A stretch of 64,000 nt of DNA from Acidimicrobiia bacterium (GTDB lineage: Bacteria; Actinomycetota; Acidimicrobiia; Spongiisociales; UBA11373), in contig JAJCYA010000017.1 of assembly GCA_029263095.1 (NCBI GenBank), forward strand, positions 62,001-126,000, read 5' to 3'. Below the pieces are notes generated by a model that saw only the letters and a program-made list of their open reading frames with translations, was not told the DNA's origin and did not search any database. Of this stretch, positions 34,470-43,259 are shown piece by piece. Every line of letters begins with the position of its first letter. Position 1 is the stretch's first letter. The translations under genes were made by a program, and so were the position numbers.

Positions 34470-34595
34470 GAGGGTGCCAGGGTATCCGGCGGATGGCATG
34501 ACACAGTAAGACCGAGTGGGAACCCGGCCGCTACCCGGTCGAGGACCGGCGAGAAGGCGTCCGAGGCCGTCCCGAGCGCCGGTACAGTCGCTTCG

Positions 34596-35534
34596 GTGAC
34601 CGTCTCGCTGCTTCTCCTCGTCGTCGGACTGGCCCTCCTCACGCTCGGCGCCGATCGTTTCGTCGTGGCGGCTTCGCGCATCTCGGCTGCTCTTGGATTC
34701 TCGCCCATCCTGATCGGGGCGCTCGTGATCGGCCTGGGCACTTCCGCCCCGGAGATGCTTGTGTCGGGGCTTGCCGCCGCCCGGGGAGAAATCGATCTCG
34801 CCCTCGGAAACGTCGTCGGTTCCAACACCGCCAACATGACCCTCGTTCTCGGTTCGACTGCGCTCATCGCGCCCATCATCTCTCGTCTTCACACGATCCG
34901 TCGCGAAGGAGCGTTGATGTTCCTTTCGCTCGGGGTGTTCACTCTTCTTCTGTGGAATCTCGAGCTGAGTCGTCCGGAAGCCGGCGGACTGTTGCTGGGC
35001 ATGGTTGTTGCGATTGCGCTGCTCATCGTGTGGGCTCGATCAGACGCACGGGCTGGTCGGACACCGTCGAAGCCGCCCGACGCCGTTCGATGGAGAGGGG
35101 CAGTTCGGAGGGAGGTCATGATTGGGCTCGGAACCCTGGGCCTCACCCTTGTCGGTGCCGATCTCCTCGTCAGAGGTGCCAGTGGATTGGCCGACGATCT
35201 TGGCATCTCCAGCGCATTCGTCGGACTCGTGATCGTCTCGGTGGGGACGTCACTTCCGGAGCTGGCTACAGCTCTCGCCGCAGCCCGACGGGGACAGACG
35301 GATCTGGTCTTGGGGAACGTCCTCGGATCGAATCTCTTCAACACCCTGGCCGTAGCTGGTCTGGCCGGCCTGGCCGGTCCGGGGGTTGCCGACCCCACAT
35401 TCCACGATGCGCTCCTGCTCATGGTCGGCGCCGGCGTGATGGCAGGCGCCTTCGGCGTCAGGAGCCCGATCGAACGATGGGAGGGGGCGATGCTCCTGAT
35501 CGTCTTTCTGGCATTCGTGACAGTGGCGGTCTGA
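34596..35534 (+). CDS. Calcium/sodium:cation antiporter (YrbG-like, CaCA family)
   Basis: A 312-residue membrane protein with about ten helices in two inverted halves. Each half carries an alpha repeat: GLGTSAPEMLVSGLAA with GNVVGSNTANM in the first, and SVGTSLPELATALAA with GNVLGSNLFNT in the second. These acidic and Asn residues line the ion site. It exchanges Ca2+ for Na+ or H+. GTG at 34596 gives the typical short N-terminus; the upstream frame is not natural. Divergent from the MBL gene. Confidence 0.9.
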   Translation: MTVSLLLLVVGLALLTLGADRFVVAASRISAALGFSPILIGALVIGLGTSAPEMLVSGLAAARGEIDLALGNVVGSNTANMTLVLGSTALIAPIISRLHTIRREGALMFLSLGVFTLLLWNLELSRPEAGGLLLGMVVAIALLIVWARSDARAGRTPSKPPDAVRWRGAVRREVMIGLGTLGLTLVGADLLVRGASGLADDLGISSAFVGLVIVSVGTSLPELATALAAARRGQTDLVLGNVLGSNLFNTLAVAGLAGLAGPGVADPTFHDALLLMVGAGVMAGAFGVRSPIERWEGAMLLIVFLAFVTVAV

Positions 35535-35547
35535 GGGAAAGAGAGGG

Positions 35548-35660
35548 TCGGCGGCTTTCGCCGCCTCCTGCGATTGGCAGCGGGTCGTCGGCTGCACCGT
35601 CTCCCGCGGTTGGCAGGACGTCGTCGGCTGGCGCCGTCTCCCGCGGTCGGCGAGAGGGTG
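35548..35660 (+). repeat. Three tandem degenerate intergenic repeat units
   Basis: Three imperfect units of about 34-40 bp each run: gtcggcggctttcgccgcctcc with gcgattggcag; gtcgtcggctgcaccgtctc with ccgcggttggcag; gtcgtcggctggcgccgtctc with ccgcggtcggcgag. A similar unit is found at 32713-32766. They occupy the gap between convergent genes and abut a heptamer tract. Confidence 0.65.
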
Positions 35661-35663
35661 GTC

Positions 35664-35712
35664 TTGCCAATTGCCAATTGCCAATTGCCAATTGCTGATA
35701 GCTGATCGCCGT
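35664..35712 (+). repeat. Heptanucleotide tandem repeat tract A
   Basis: Seven contiguous heptamers: TTGCCAA four times, then TTGCTGA, TAGCTGA and TCGCCGT. All fit TNGCYNN. A second tract with the same consensus and a shared TAGCTG unit lies at 62282-62351. Neither lies in a known gene. Confidence 0.9.
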
Positions 35713-35732
35713 ATCCGCGATTGGCACGAGGC

Positions 35733-36629
35733 TCAGATGTTTTCGATTGAGCGCAGGGGTGCTCGTGGGCCGAATCTGGGGGCCTTGACTCCGCCTGCCT
35801 TGATCAGCCGCACCGCCCTCCCGCGGTGGGGACGACACGGTTCGAGCAGCTCGAGCATGCGATCGTCGTCGCCGCGGGGCTCACCGGCAAGCACCCAAGC
35901 CACGGTGTTGGGGATGTTGTAGTCGCCGACCGGGACGGCGTCCGTGTCACCGAGCGCCTGCATGCCGACAACAGCCGCCGACCACGGACCGACGCCGCGC
36001 AATGCTGTGATTCGGGCGTAGGCATCCGCCATTCGCATGTCGTTGGCCTCTTCGAGACGCTTGGTACGGCGTGCTACCTCGATGATTGTCTCGGCGCGCT
36101 TGCGCTCGATACCCCAAGTGTGGAAATCGCTGTAGGCAAGGTTGGCGATCCGAGCGGGGTGGGGCGGAAGCAGCAGATCAGGGCGCGGTCCGGGGGCAGG
36201 CTCGCCGAGTGATTGGGTCATTCTCCGGTAGGACCGCTTCGCCTCCTTGCCGGTCACCTTCTGGCCGAATACCGCACGAATGAGCGCCGCGGTTATCTGG
36301 CGGCTGTGGGTGATGCGGCTGCCGGGGTGCTCCTTCTGAAGTCGGCGCAGAACCGGGTGATCGGGCCGAAATGAAGCTGGATCGTCGCCTGCTCCGATGA
36401 TTCCAGGCGCAAGATCGAGGGCTCGCTCCGCTCCCGACCCCCACACCTCGATCTCGATGCTGGCTCCATTGTTGGTGTAGGACAGTGTCGCCGGCCCGTC
36501 TTCGGTGTTGAGAGCGATCCAGGCCCCATCGTCGGTGGCGATGCTGAGATCGCGCTTTCCGATCCCGAGCGTCGGAACGACCTCTCGCGGGTCCAGTGGA
36601 GCGACGGGGGTGATACGGCGGGAGGGCAT
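35733..36629 (-). CDS. AlkA-like DNA-3-methyladenine glycosylase II (HhH-GPD)
   Basis: A 298-residue DNA glycosylase. The C-terminal part has the helix-hairpin-helix ITALRGVGPWSAAVVGM followed by the catalytic Asp in DAVPVGDYNIPN. ALIRAVFGQKVTGKEAKRSYRRM is the upstream HhH-GPD core. It would excise alkylated bases by hydrolysis without lyase activity, as no Lys precedes the Gly-Pro-Asp motif. An N-terminal region of about 100 residues is compatible with the AlkA-type beta domain. ATG at 36629 chosen because residues before it are non-natural. Confidence 0.85.
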   Translation of the reverse strand: MPSRRITPVAPLDPREVVPTLGIGKRDLSIATDDGAWIALNTEDGPATLSYTNNGASIEIEVWGSGAERALDLAPGIIGAGDDPASFRPDHPVLRRLQKEHPGSRITHSRQITAALIRAVFGQKVTGKEAKRSYRRMTQSLGEPAPGPRPDLLLPPHPARIANLAYSDFHTWGIERKRAETIIEVARRTKRLEEANDMRMADAYARITALRGVGPWSAAVVGMQALGDTDAVPVGDYNIPNTVAWVLAGEPRGDDDRMLELLEPCRPHRGRAVRLIKAGGVKAPRFGPRAPLRSIENI

Positions 36630-36688
36630 CGGTGCGAGGGTATCCAGTGACGAGTGGGAACGGATTGGTGCTCTGACTGCTGGTGGCT

Positions 36689-36703
36689 GGTTACGGCGTA
36701 ACC
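36689..36703. promoter_or_regulatory. Perfect inverted repeat before the WS/DGAT gene
   Basis: GGTTAC-GGC-GTAACC, 6-bp arms with a 3-bp spacer, ends 10 bp before the ATG at 36714. The position would block initiation if bound by a regulator; no regulator gene is adjacent. Confidence 0.35.
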
Positions 36704-36713
36704 TTCGCGCCTC

Positions 36714-38129
36714 ATGATCACGAATTACGAACGCCTCTCGTTTCTCGACAACACGTTTCTCGTGATGGAGGGGCCGACGAATCCGATGCACGTGGGCGCC
36801 ACCCTCGTGTTCGAAGCCGGCGACTCACTGCGCGGCGACAACGGCAGCGTCAACATCCAAACGGTGCGCTCCTTTGTCGAGGCCCGGCTCCAATACGTGC
36901 CTCGCTACCGGCAACGCCTCCAGTGGATTCCTCTCGAGCGTCACCCGGTGTGGGTGGACGACGACCACTTCGACCTGGCATACCACGTGCGCCACGTCGC
37001 GTTGCCTCGTCCCGGCTCGGCCGAACAGATGCGGGAGTTGAGTGGCCGCTTCTTGAGCCAGCGCCTCGATCGTGCCCGCCCCATGTGGGAGGTGCTCGTC
37101 ATCGAGGGACTCGACGATGGGAGATTCGCCATCGTCACCAAGGTTCACCACTGCATGATCGATGGGATCGGCGGTGTTGATCTGCTCAAGGTGTTGCTCG
37201 CTCCGATGCCTTCCAGCGACGTCGGGGTGCCCGACGAGTACGAGCCCCGTCCCGTTCCGAGTTCGACGGATCTGCTCATCGACGAGGCCGTCAGATTCCT
37301 TCAATTCCCCCCGGAGGCCGCCAAGAACGCCCGCAAGCTCAGGGACGGAACCAAGGAGATGGGAGACCTGCTGCGGCAGCGCCTCAGGGCGATGACCGAG
37401 TCGGCTCGTTCGGGCTGGTTTGTAAACGCGTCAGAGACCCCTCTCAATCGCAAGATTGGTCCCAATCGTCGAATAGCTCATCTCACGACCGAGCTGGATC
37501 GTGTGAAGTCGATCAAGAACAGCCTCGGAGGGACTGTGAACGACGTGGTGATCGCGGCAGTTGCCGGTGCGGTCCGGTCGTTTCTCATCGAGGCGCGAGA
37601 CTTCGACGTCGCTGAGATCGATTTTCGGGCCATGGTGCCGGTTTCGATCAGGGACGAGGCGGGCGCCGGTGATCTCGGGAATCAGGTCACGATGTGGCTG
37701 CTGGAGCTGCCGATCGCTGAGTCGGATCCGGTCGAGCGATATCGGATCGTTGGGGCGGCGACCGAGCATCTCAAGGAGTCGGATCAGGCCCTCGGCGCGG
37801 CGATGCTCACTCAGAGCGCTTCGTTCACTCCCTCGACGGTGCTCACGGTCGCGGCGCGGGTGGCAGCCGCGACTGCCCGACCGTTCAACCTCACCGTGAC
37901 CAATGTACCCGGACCGCAGGTGCCGCTGTACATGCTCGAATCTCGGTTGGAGCGGATCTATCCGATGGTTCCGCTCTGGGTCAATCACGGTCTTGGGGTT
38001 GCCCTTTTCTCGTACGACGGGATGCTCAACTGGGGCTTTGCGGCGGATTGGGACTCGGTGCCCGATCTCGATGTGTTTGTCGCCAGGATCGAGGCCGCGT
38101 TGGACGAGTTATTCACCGCGGCCTCGTGA
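36714..38129 (+). CDS. Wax ester synthase/diacylglycerol O-acyltransferase
   Basis: A 471-residue bifunctional acyltransferase making wax esters or triacylglycerol from acyl-CoA. Hallmarks: N-terminal ERLSFLDNTFLVMEGPTNPMHVGA, the catalytic HHxxxDG in KVHHCMIDGIGGVDLL (about residues 144-150), MVPVSIRD in the middle, and the C-terminal NLTVTNVPGPQVPLYMLESRL. Length matches actinobacterial WS/DGAT proteins. Membrane-associated, acting at lipid droplets. The next gene overlaps it by GTGA, coupling an inactive protease-like lipoprotein to it. Confidence 0.93.
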   Translation: MITNYERLSFLDNTFLVMEGPTNPMHVGATLVFEAGDSLRGDNGSVNIQTVRSFVEARLQYVPRYRQRLQWIPLERHPVWVDDDHFDLAYHVRHVALPRPGSAEQMRELSGRFLSQRLDRARPMWEVLVIEGLDDGRFAIVTKVHHCMIDGIGGVDLLKVLLAPMPSSDVGVPDEYEPRPVPSSTDLLIDEAVRFLQFPPEAAKNARKLRDGTKEMGDLLRQRLRAMTESARSGWFVNASETPLNRKIGPNRRIAHLTTELDRVKSIKNSLGGTVNDVVIAAVAGAVRSFLIEARDFDVAEIDFRAMVPVSIRDEAGAGDLGNQVTMWLLELPIAESDPVERYRIVGAATEHLKESDQALGAAMLTQSASFTPSTVLTVAARVAAATARPFNLTVTNVPGPQVPLYMLESRLERIYPMVPLWVNHGLGVALFSYDGMLNWGFAADWDSVPDLDVFVARIEAALDELFTAAS

Positions 38130-39298
38130 GCCGGCGTCTGCTTGCTGCCGGGGCACTGCTCGTGGTGCTTCTCGTCGCTTGCGATCCGGGGTCGCGCGAC
38201 GCGGCGCCGTTCCAGGGGAATTGGCAGTCCGAGGCGTGGGGTACCTACCTGTCTGTCAACGGTGGCTCGGTCGAGGTATTCGAGTACAGCGAAGTCCACT
38301 GTTTCTCGATTGCGAGCGGTGGGGCACGCGGTATTGCCGATGTCTTGTCCCTGGATGGGGACGCTCTGATTCTGACGGACGCCGGCAGGACCGTTCGATT
38401 CGAGAGGACCGATTTTCTGCCGACGATCTGCATCGAGCCGGTCGCCGATGATCCGGCGACTACGTTCGACGTGCTGGTGGCCACGATCGAGGAGCATCAT
38501 CTTCCGGGCGTCGATGAAGGATGGGCGAGTCGGGTAGAGGCGCTGCGGCCCGCTGTCGAGGACTCTGATGAGGAACTGTTTGCAGCAGTCACATCGTTGT
38601 TGGAGCCGCTCGATCGGCCCGATGTTCGACTGGCCGCCGGGCTCGAGACGTGGGTTGCCGCCCCGTCTGATCCGATTCGGTTTCCCGCGGCAGAGGAGCT
38701 GGGGAGAGGGGGAATCCTGGCCGGAGTCCTGGGGGATGGGATCGCGTATCTGGGCTTTCGCCGATTGGGGGGATTGGCCGACGATTCCGATGGGTCGGCA
38801 CGAGCCGCTGCCGATGCGATCGACTCCGCCGTTGCCTCGGCCGACGCCCTTGTCCTCGATCTACGGGGTAGCGATGGCGGCTCGACCGATCACGCGATGC
38901 TGGTCGCCAGCAGGATCGTCTCCGCCGAGCGCGTCGTGGCGGTCCTTTCGGCCTACGGCCCCGGCGGACTTGTTGCGGCCGGTGATGTAATGGTCCGCCC
39001 GCTTCCCACGGGGACCTTTGAGGGAGAGGTCGCCGTCTTGGTGGGTCCGGGAACGGTGGGCGTTGCCGAGCTTCTCGCGGAGGCACTGAGAGACGTGGAC
39101 GGGGTCACCATCGTCGGGGAGCGGACGGCGGGATCGCCCGGGCCGGGGATGGTGCGGTTTCTCCCCAACGGCTGGACGGTGGGCCTTGCCAATCTTCGGG
39201 TGACGACCCCCACCGGCGAAGATCTGTCGGAGGGAGTTGCTCCAGACCTGCGTACCGGCGACCCGGTGTCGAAGGCCTTGGAGATCCTCAGCGAGTAG
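38126..39298 (+). CDS. S41 (tail-specific protease) family lipoprotein, probably inactive
   Basis: A 390-residue lipoprotein. The signal peptide is LAAGALLVVLLVAC with the lipobox Cys about residue 20. The C-terminal 190 residues show the S41 fold: ADALVLDLRGSDGGSTDHAMLVAS, VAVLVGPGTVGVAELLAEALRD, VTIVGERTAGSPGPGMVRFLPNGW. In active members the middle block reads GxxSASASE with the Ser nucleophile, and the third has the general-base Lys (GKG). Here the corresponding stretches are GTVGVAE and GSPGPGM, so both catalytic residues seem lost. No PDZ domain is obvious. Start GTG at 38126 overlaps the DGAT stop. Likely a binding or scaffolding protein. Confidence 0.8.
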   Translation: MSRRLLAAGALLVVLLVACDPGSRDAAPFQGNWQSEAWGTYLSVNGGSVEVFEYSEVHCFSIASGGARGIADVLSLDGDALILTDAGRTVRFERTDFLPTICIEPVADDPATTFDVLVATIEEHHLPGVDEGWASRVEALRPAVEDSDEELFAAVTSLLEPLDRPDVRLAAGLETWVAAPSDPIRFPAAEELGRGGILAGVLGDGIAYLGFRRLGGLADDSDGSARAAADAIDSAVASADALVLDLRGSDGGSTDHAMLVASRIVSAERVVAVLSAYGPGGLVAAGDVMVRPLPTGTFEGEVAVLVGPGTVGVAELLAEALRDVDGVTIVGERTAGSPGPGMVRFLPNGWTVGLANLRVTTPTGEDLSEGVAPDLRTGDPVSKALEILSE

Positions 39299-39313
39299 TT
39301 GCCTGTGCGCCGC

Positions 39314-40819
39314 CTAGTTGTCCCAGTTGGCATCCCCAATCGCCATGATGTGGCCCTCGAGCGTTCCGACGACGATGACACCGTTGGAGGCGACTGCCGG
39401 CGAACCGAGGATCGAATACCCCGTCGTTGGTCCTGATTGGCAGAAGTCGTTGTCTTTGTGATCGGCCGGGAAGGTGCCCGTTCCTGCGGCATCCCCGAGA
39501 TAGATGCTCCAAACCTCCGAGCGGGTCTGGAGGTCGACGGCATAGAGGCCTCCGTCGTGGCGGGCGAGGTAGGCGACACCGTTGTTGATGACCGGCGACG
39601 GCCACTGCGGGAAGCAATAGGCGCCGGTTTGTAGCGACCACAGTGTCACTCCGGTGTTCAGATCGGCGACGACCAACTCATCCGAGTATCCCTCACCGAA
39701 TACGAGGTAGTCGCCGGCGATGGCGGGTGACGAACGTACATTGGCCCAGTTGCTCTTGATGCTCGCCGTGTCCTCCGAAGCCCAGATCTGGTCACCGGTG
39801 AACTTGTCGAGTGCTCGCAGCCCCGGGTCATCGAGCAACACGCCGCGGACGACGGAGAGGATGATCATCGTATCGGTCACCGTGGGCGCGGCGGAAACCT
39901 CGGCGTCGGATCCCCCCCGAGATTCGAGTGTGGTCTGCCACACCACTTGGCCCTCCAGATTCAGGGCCAGCACGTCGCCGAGATCACTGGCCACGTAGAT
40001 GCGCTCGCCATCGGACGAAGCTCCCCCGCGGATCGCTCCATCGAGTATCACCGGGGAGATCCACGCCTTGTTGCCGGCCTCCTGACCACTGACGTAGTAG
40101 GCGGTGACCGCCCCGTTGCCGTCGGCAACAATCACCTTGTCATCGAGGAAGATTGGATCGCCGAACACCCCAACCCCCAAGTCGTCTTCCCACAGGGCCT
40201 TTCCGTCGCGGGCGTTTAGAGCCCAGATTCGCCCTTCATCACCGACCCCGATCACTACACCGTTGGAGACGGCAACGCTATTGACGTCGAGCTCCGTGCC
40301 GTATCGCCATCGTTGAACACCGGTCCTTAGGTCCAGCGAATAGATGGCGTCGCGTCGATCTCGGGTGAACTGCACCCCACCAGCACTTCCGACGAAGATT
40401 GCGCCGTCCTCGATGACGGGGCTGTTGCGCCAGCCGGCGAGCCCGATCTCGGTGTGCCAGAGGATCTTGGGGTCTGTGATTGGCAGGGTGTTGAGGCACC
40501 CGGCTCGCTCGACGCCCCCTTGGAACATCGTCCACTCCTCGACGACGGTCGGACAATCGAGTGACACGACTATGTCCTCGGCGCCCGTGCCCTCGAGGGC
40601 CGATGGCGTCAGGAGTGTGGGAACGGTCGTGTCGTTGAGGATCCGCTCCGAGGCGACCACCTGATCGGCGTCGCGAAAACCGAACCACCAGATCGAGATG
40701 GCGACGGAGGCAATGGCCACAACGAGCAGGACCCACCGGCTCGGATCTGATCCGCGCTTGGTGAAGCTGATGTCTCGGTGGCGCTCCCCGAGAAAGCTGA
40801 CGTACTCACGACGGGCCAT
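39314..40819 (-). CDS. PQQ-like beta-propeller repeat protein, membrane-anchored
   Basis: A 501-residue protein: cytosolic N-terminus, one transmembrane helix (about residues 29-46, WVLLVVAIASVAISIWWFGF), then an external seven- or eight-blade PQQ-like/BamB-like propeller. Blades repeat the pattern SPVIEDGAIFVGS, IYSLDLRTGVQRWRY, IWALNARDGKALWE, VLALNLEGQVVWQT, LRALDKFTGDQIWAS, LVVADLNTGVTLWSL, LYAVDLQTRSEVWSI. No Asp/Glu pair for PQQ and calcium is evident, so it is more likely a scaffold or sensor than a dehydrogenase. Confidence 0.82.
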   Translation of the reverse strand: MARREYVSFLGERHRDISFTKRGSDPSRWVLLVVAIASVAISIWWFGFRDADQVVASERILNDTTVPTLLTPSALEGTGAEDIVVSLDCPTVVEEWTMFQGGVERAGCLNTLPITDPKILWHTEIGLAGWRNSPVIEDGAIFVGSAGGVQFTRDRRDAIYSLDLRTGVQRWRYGTELDVNSVAVSNGVVIGVGDEGRIWALNARDGKALWEDDLGVGVFGDPIFLDDKVIVADGNGAVTAYYVSGQEAGNKAWISPVILDGAIRGGASSDGERIYVASDLGDVLALNLEGQVVWQTTLESRGGSDAEVSAAPTVTDTMIILSVVRGVLLDDPGLRALDKFTGDQIWASEDTASIKSNWANVRSSPAIAGDYLVFGEGYSDELVVADLNTGVTLWSLQTGAYCFPQWPSPVINNGVAYLARHDGGLYAVDLQTRSEVWSIYLGDAAGTGTFPADHKDNDFCQSGPTTGYSILGSPAVASNGVIVVGTLEGHIMAIGDANWDN

Positions 40820-40828
40820 GGCCGCCGA

Positions 40829-41392
40829 TCAGAGTAGGGCGAGTCCGAGGTTTGGTTGGACGTCTCGGTGCTTTAACGCCGACGCCGCAAGCAGCGTTGC
40901 AAGGATCACCAGCACGTGCCAGACCGCGTGACCGCTCACCAGGGCCTCTGGTTCACACCAGGATCGTCCGGTGCGGGATCCCGCCCAGATGACAACTCCT
41001 ACTGACAGGACGCCGGTCGCGAGGAGTAGACGACGAGCATCCGAACCGGCTCCGGTGATCGCCCCGATGGTCGCTATGGCAAGAACGACGACGCCAATCC
41101 CATCGAGTCGATCGGCAACCGGATGCAGGGTGGCGTGCGCGAGCACGGAGCCGGTTCCGGCGATTGCGACTCCGGCGCCGAGGATCCGCTGTCGTCGATC
41201 GCGACGGGTGATGAGGAACAACCCGAGTCCCGCGATGCCGAGGGCGCTCAGCGTATTGACGGGCTGCCGGATCAGACCTGCGTAGATCTTTTCGCAGTCT
41301 GAGCTCGGATCCGGCGACGTGGGACGGGTGACGTGAAGAGTGATCGCCGCTCCGGTCGCGACGACGATGCCCGAGAGGATGGATCGTCTCAC
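40829..41392 (-). CDS. Ceramidase-like (CREST superfamily) membrane protein
   Basis: A seven-helix membrane protein of 187 residues (GTG at 41392; a TTG at 41434 would add 14). Features of alkaline ceramidase/CREST hydrolases are visible: CEKIYAGLIRQPVNTLSAL, with the Glu after Cys and PxNT, SVLAHATLHPVADRLDGIGV, with an H...D pair, and SWCEPEALVSGHAVWHVL, with the HAxWH histidines that bind zinc. It would hydrolyse an amide in a membrane lipid. Divergent from polX, with starts very close or overlapping. Confidence 0.7.
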   Translation of the reverse strand: MRRSILSGIVVATGAAITLHVTRPTSPDPSSDCEKIYAGLIRQPVNTLSALGIAGLGLFLITRRDRRQRILGAGVAIAGTGSVLAHATLHPVADRLDGIGVVVLAIATIGAITGAGSDARRLLLATGVLSVGVVIWAGSRTGRSWCEPEALVSGHAVWHVLVILATLLAASALKHRDVQPNLGLALL

Positions 41393-41423
41393 GGTCTGAT
41401 CATCGTCTTCGTATCCTGTCGAT

Positions 41424-43163
41424 GTGGTTACCAACAGCGAAGTTGCATCGCACCTCTACGAGCTCGCCAGGCTCACGACCCTCTCCGAGGGGAGCAGTAA
41501 TGCCTTCCGCGTGCGGGCGTATGAGACGGCCGCCCGAGCCGTCGAAGGGCATCCTGAGTCCGTTGCCGACCTGTCGGTCGGGGAGCTCACAACGCTCCGC
41601 GGCGTCGAAAAGAGCACTGCGAGCAGGATCCGTGAGCTCGTCGAGCATGGTCGTGTCGAGCGATTGGAGGAGTTGCGCTCCCAGTTCCCGCCGGACTTCG
41701 TCGAACTGACCAGGGTTCCGGGTGTGGGACCCAAGACCGCGGTGTTGCTGCGCGACGAACTGGGTGTCGGTTCCGTCGACGAGCTGCGCCGCGCCCTCGA
41801 ACGTCAGGAACTGCGGTTACTTCCCGGACTGGGGGCGAAGACCGAGGAGAACATCGCCACCTCGCTGGAGCGGCTCGGGGTGGCCGGCAAGGAGCGCCGG
41901 ACTCCGATCATCGACGCCATGAGGGTGGGACGCGATGTCGCAGGTGCCCTGGCAGTCGTGCCCGGGGTGGTGCGAGCAGAGCCGATGGGGAGCCTGCGCC
42001 GTCTTAGGGAAACGGTCGGCGATGTCGATGTGATCGTGGCGACCACCGGCGACCCGGAAGCCGTCATGAAGCGGCTTGTGGAGTTGCCACTGGTGCGCGA
42101 CGTGTTGGGTCGCGGAGCCAGGAAGACTGCGATCGTCACCGCCGCGGGCCTCCAGATAGATGTACGCGTGGTGCGGCCCGATCAGTACGGCTCCGCCCAG
42201 CTGTACTTCACCGGCGCCAAGGCGCACAACATCAGGCTCCGCCAGATGGCCATCGACCGTCAGTGGATTCTCAACGAGTACGCCCTGATGGAGGCGGAGA
42301 CGGAGCGGCTGATCGCTTCCGAGACCGAAGAGGATGTGTACGCCGCACTCGGATTGCCCTGGATTGCTCCAGAGATGCGCGAGGACATCGGTGAGATCGA
42401 GGCGGCGCTTGCAGGGGAGCTGCCCGATCTGGTCTCGGAGGGGGATCTATTGGGGGACCTCCATGTCCACACGTCACTCAGCGGCGACGGCCGCGGTGAA
42501 CTCGAGGCGATGGTCGATGTCGCCAAGAAGCGCGGCTACACCTATCTGGCCATCACGGATCACGCCGAGGATCTCGCCATCAATGGCGCCTCTCGCAATG
42601 AGATGCTCGAACAGCGGACTCGGATCGGCGAGGTCAGGAAGCGCAACCGTAAAATGAGGGTGTTGCATGGCGCCGAACTCAATATCGGTCGGGATGGTTC
42701 GGTGGACTACGACCCTGAGTTCCTGGCCGGATTCGACTGGGGCGTGGCAAGTGTGCACTCCCATTTCGGATTGCCGTCGAGCGAGCAGACCGAGCGGGTG
42801 GTCACCGCCATGCACAATCCGGCAGTCAACGTCATCGGACATCTCACCGGACGTCGCATAGGCAAGCGTCCGGGGATCGACCTCGATGTGGACGCTGTGT
42901 TGCAGGCTGCCGAGGTCACAGGATGTGGCATCGAGATCAACTGTCACCTCGACCGCTTGGATGCTCCGGCCGACATTCTGCGTCGAGCACGGGGGAGCGA
43001 TGTCGTGTTCGTGATCAGCACCGATTCCCACGATGCCGCGGAAATGGCCTATGTTCGCTGGGGCGTGCGCCTGGCCCGCCGGGGGTGGGTCGATCGTCAT
43101 CGTGTCGCCAACACCTGGGAAAGGGACCGTTTCCTGGCGTGGGCTCGAGCGAAGAGAGCCTGA
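41424..43163 (+). CDS. polX: DNA polymerase X family protein with PHP domain
   Basis: A 579-residue repair polymerase. Order: an N-terminal helical 8-kDa-like domain; HhH motifs LTTLRGVEKSTASRI and LTRVPGVGPKTAVLL; a palm with MGSLRRLRETVGDVDVIV, whose two Asp bind metal, and LQIDVRVV with the third; a C-terminal PHP phosphoesterase (about residues 345-570) with DLHVHTSLSGDG, ITDHAEDL, GAELNI, SVHSHF and STDSHDAAEM, i.e. the full histidine/aspartate metal set, so exonuclease/AP activity is expected. Used in base excision and gap repair. GTG start. Confidence 0.93.
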   Translation: MVTNSEVASHLYELARLTTLSEGSSNAFRVRAYETAARAVEGHPESVADLSVGELTTLRGVEKSTASRIRELVEHGRVERLEELRSQFPPDFVELTRVPGVGPKTAVLLRDELGVGSVDELRRALERQELRLLPGLGAKTEENIATSLERLGVAGKERRTPIIDAMRVGRDVAGALAVVPGVVRAEPMGSLRRLRETVGDVDVIVATTGDPEAVMKRLVELPLVRDVLGRGARKTAIVTAAGLQIDVRVVRPDQYGSAQLYFTGAKAHNIRLRQMAIDRQWILNEYALMEAETERLIASETEEDVYAALGLPWIAPEMREDIGEIEAALAGELPDLVSEGDLLGDLHVHTSLSGDGRGELEAMVDVAKKRGYTYLAITDHAEDLAINGASRNEMLEQRTRIGEVRKRNRKMRVLHGAELNIGRDGSVDYDPEFLAGFDWGVASVHSHFGLPSSEQTERVVTAMHNPAVNVIGHLTGRRIGKRPGIDLDVDAVLQAAEVTGCGIEINCHLDRLDAPADILRRARGSDVVFVISTDSHDAAEMAYVRWGVRLARRGWVDRHRVANTWERDRFLAWARAKRA

Positions 43164-43259
43164 AACCTGTTTCCAGTCTCCGGCATCCTGAGTGAGTGTT
43201 GTGACCGGGAACCGGTACGGGGACCATCGGGTTGAGGAGCGCCGCAGTACGCTCCTCTC

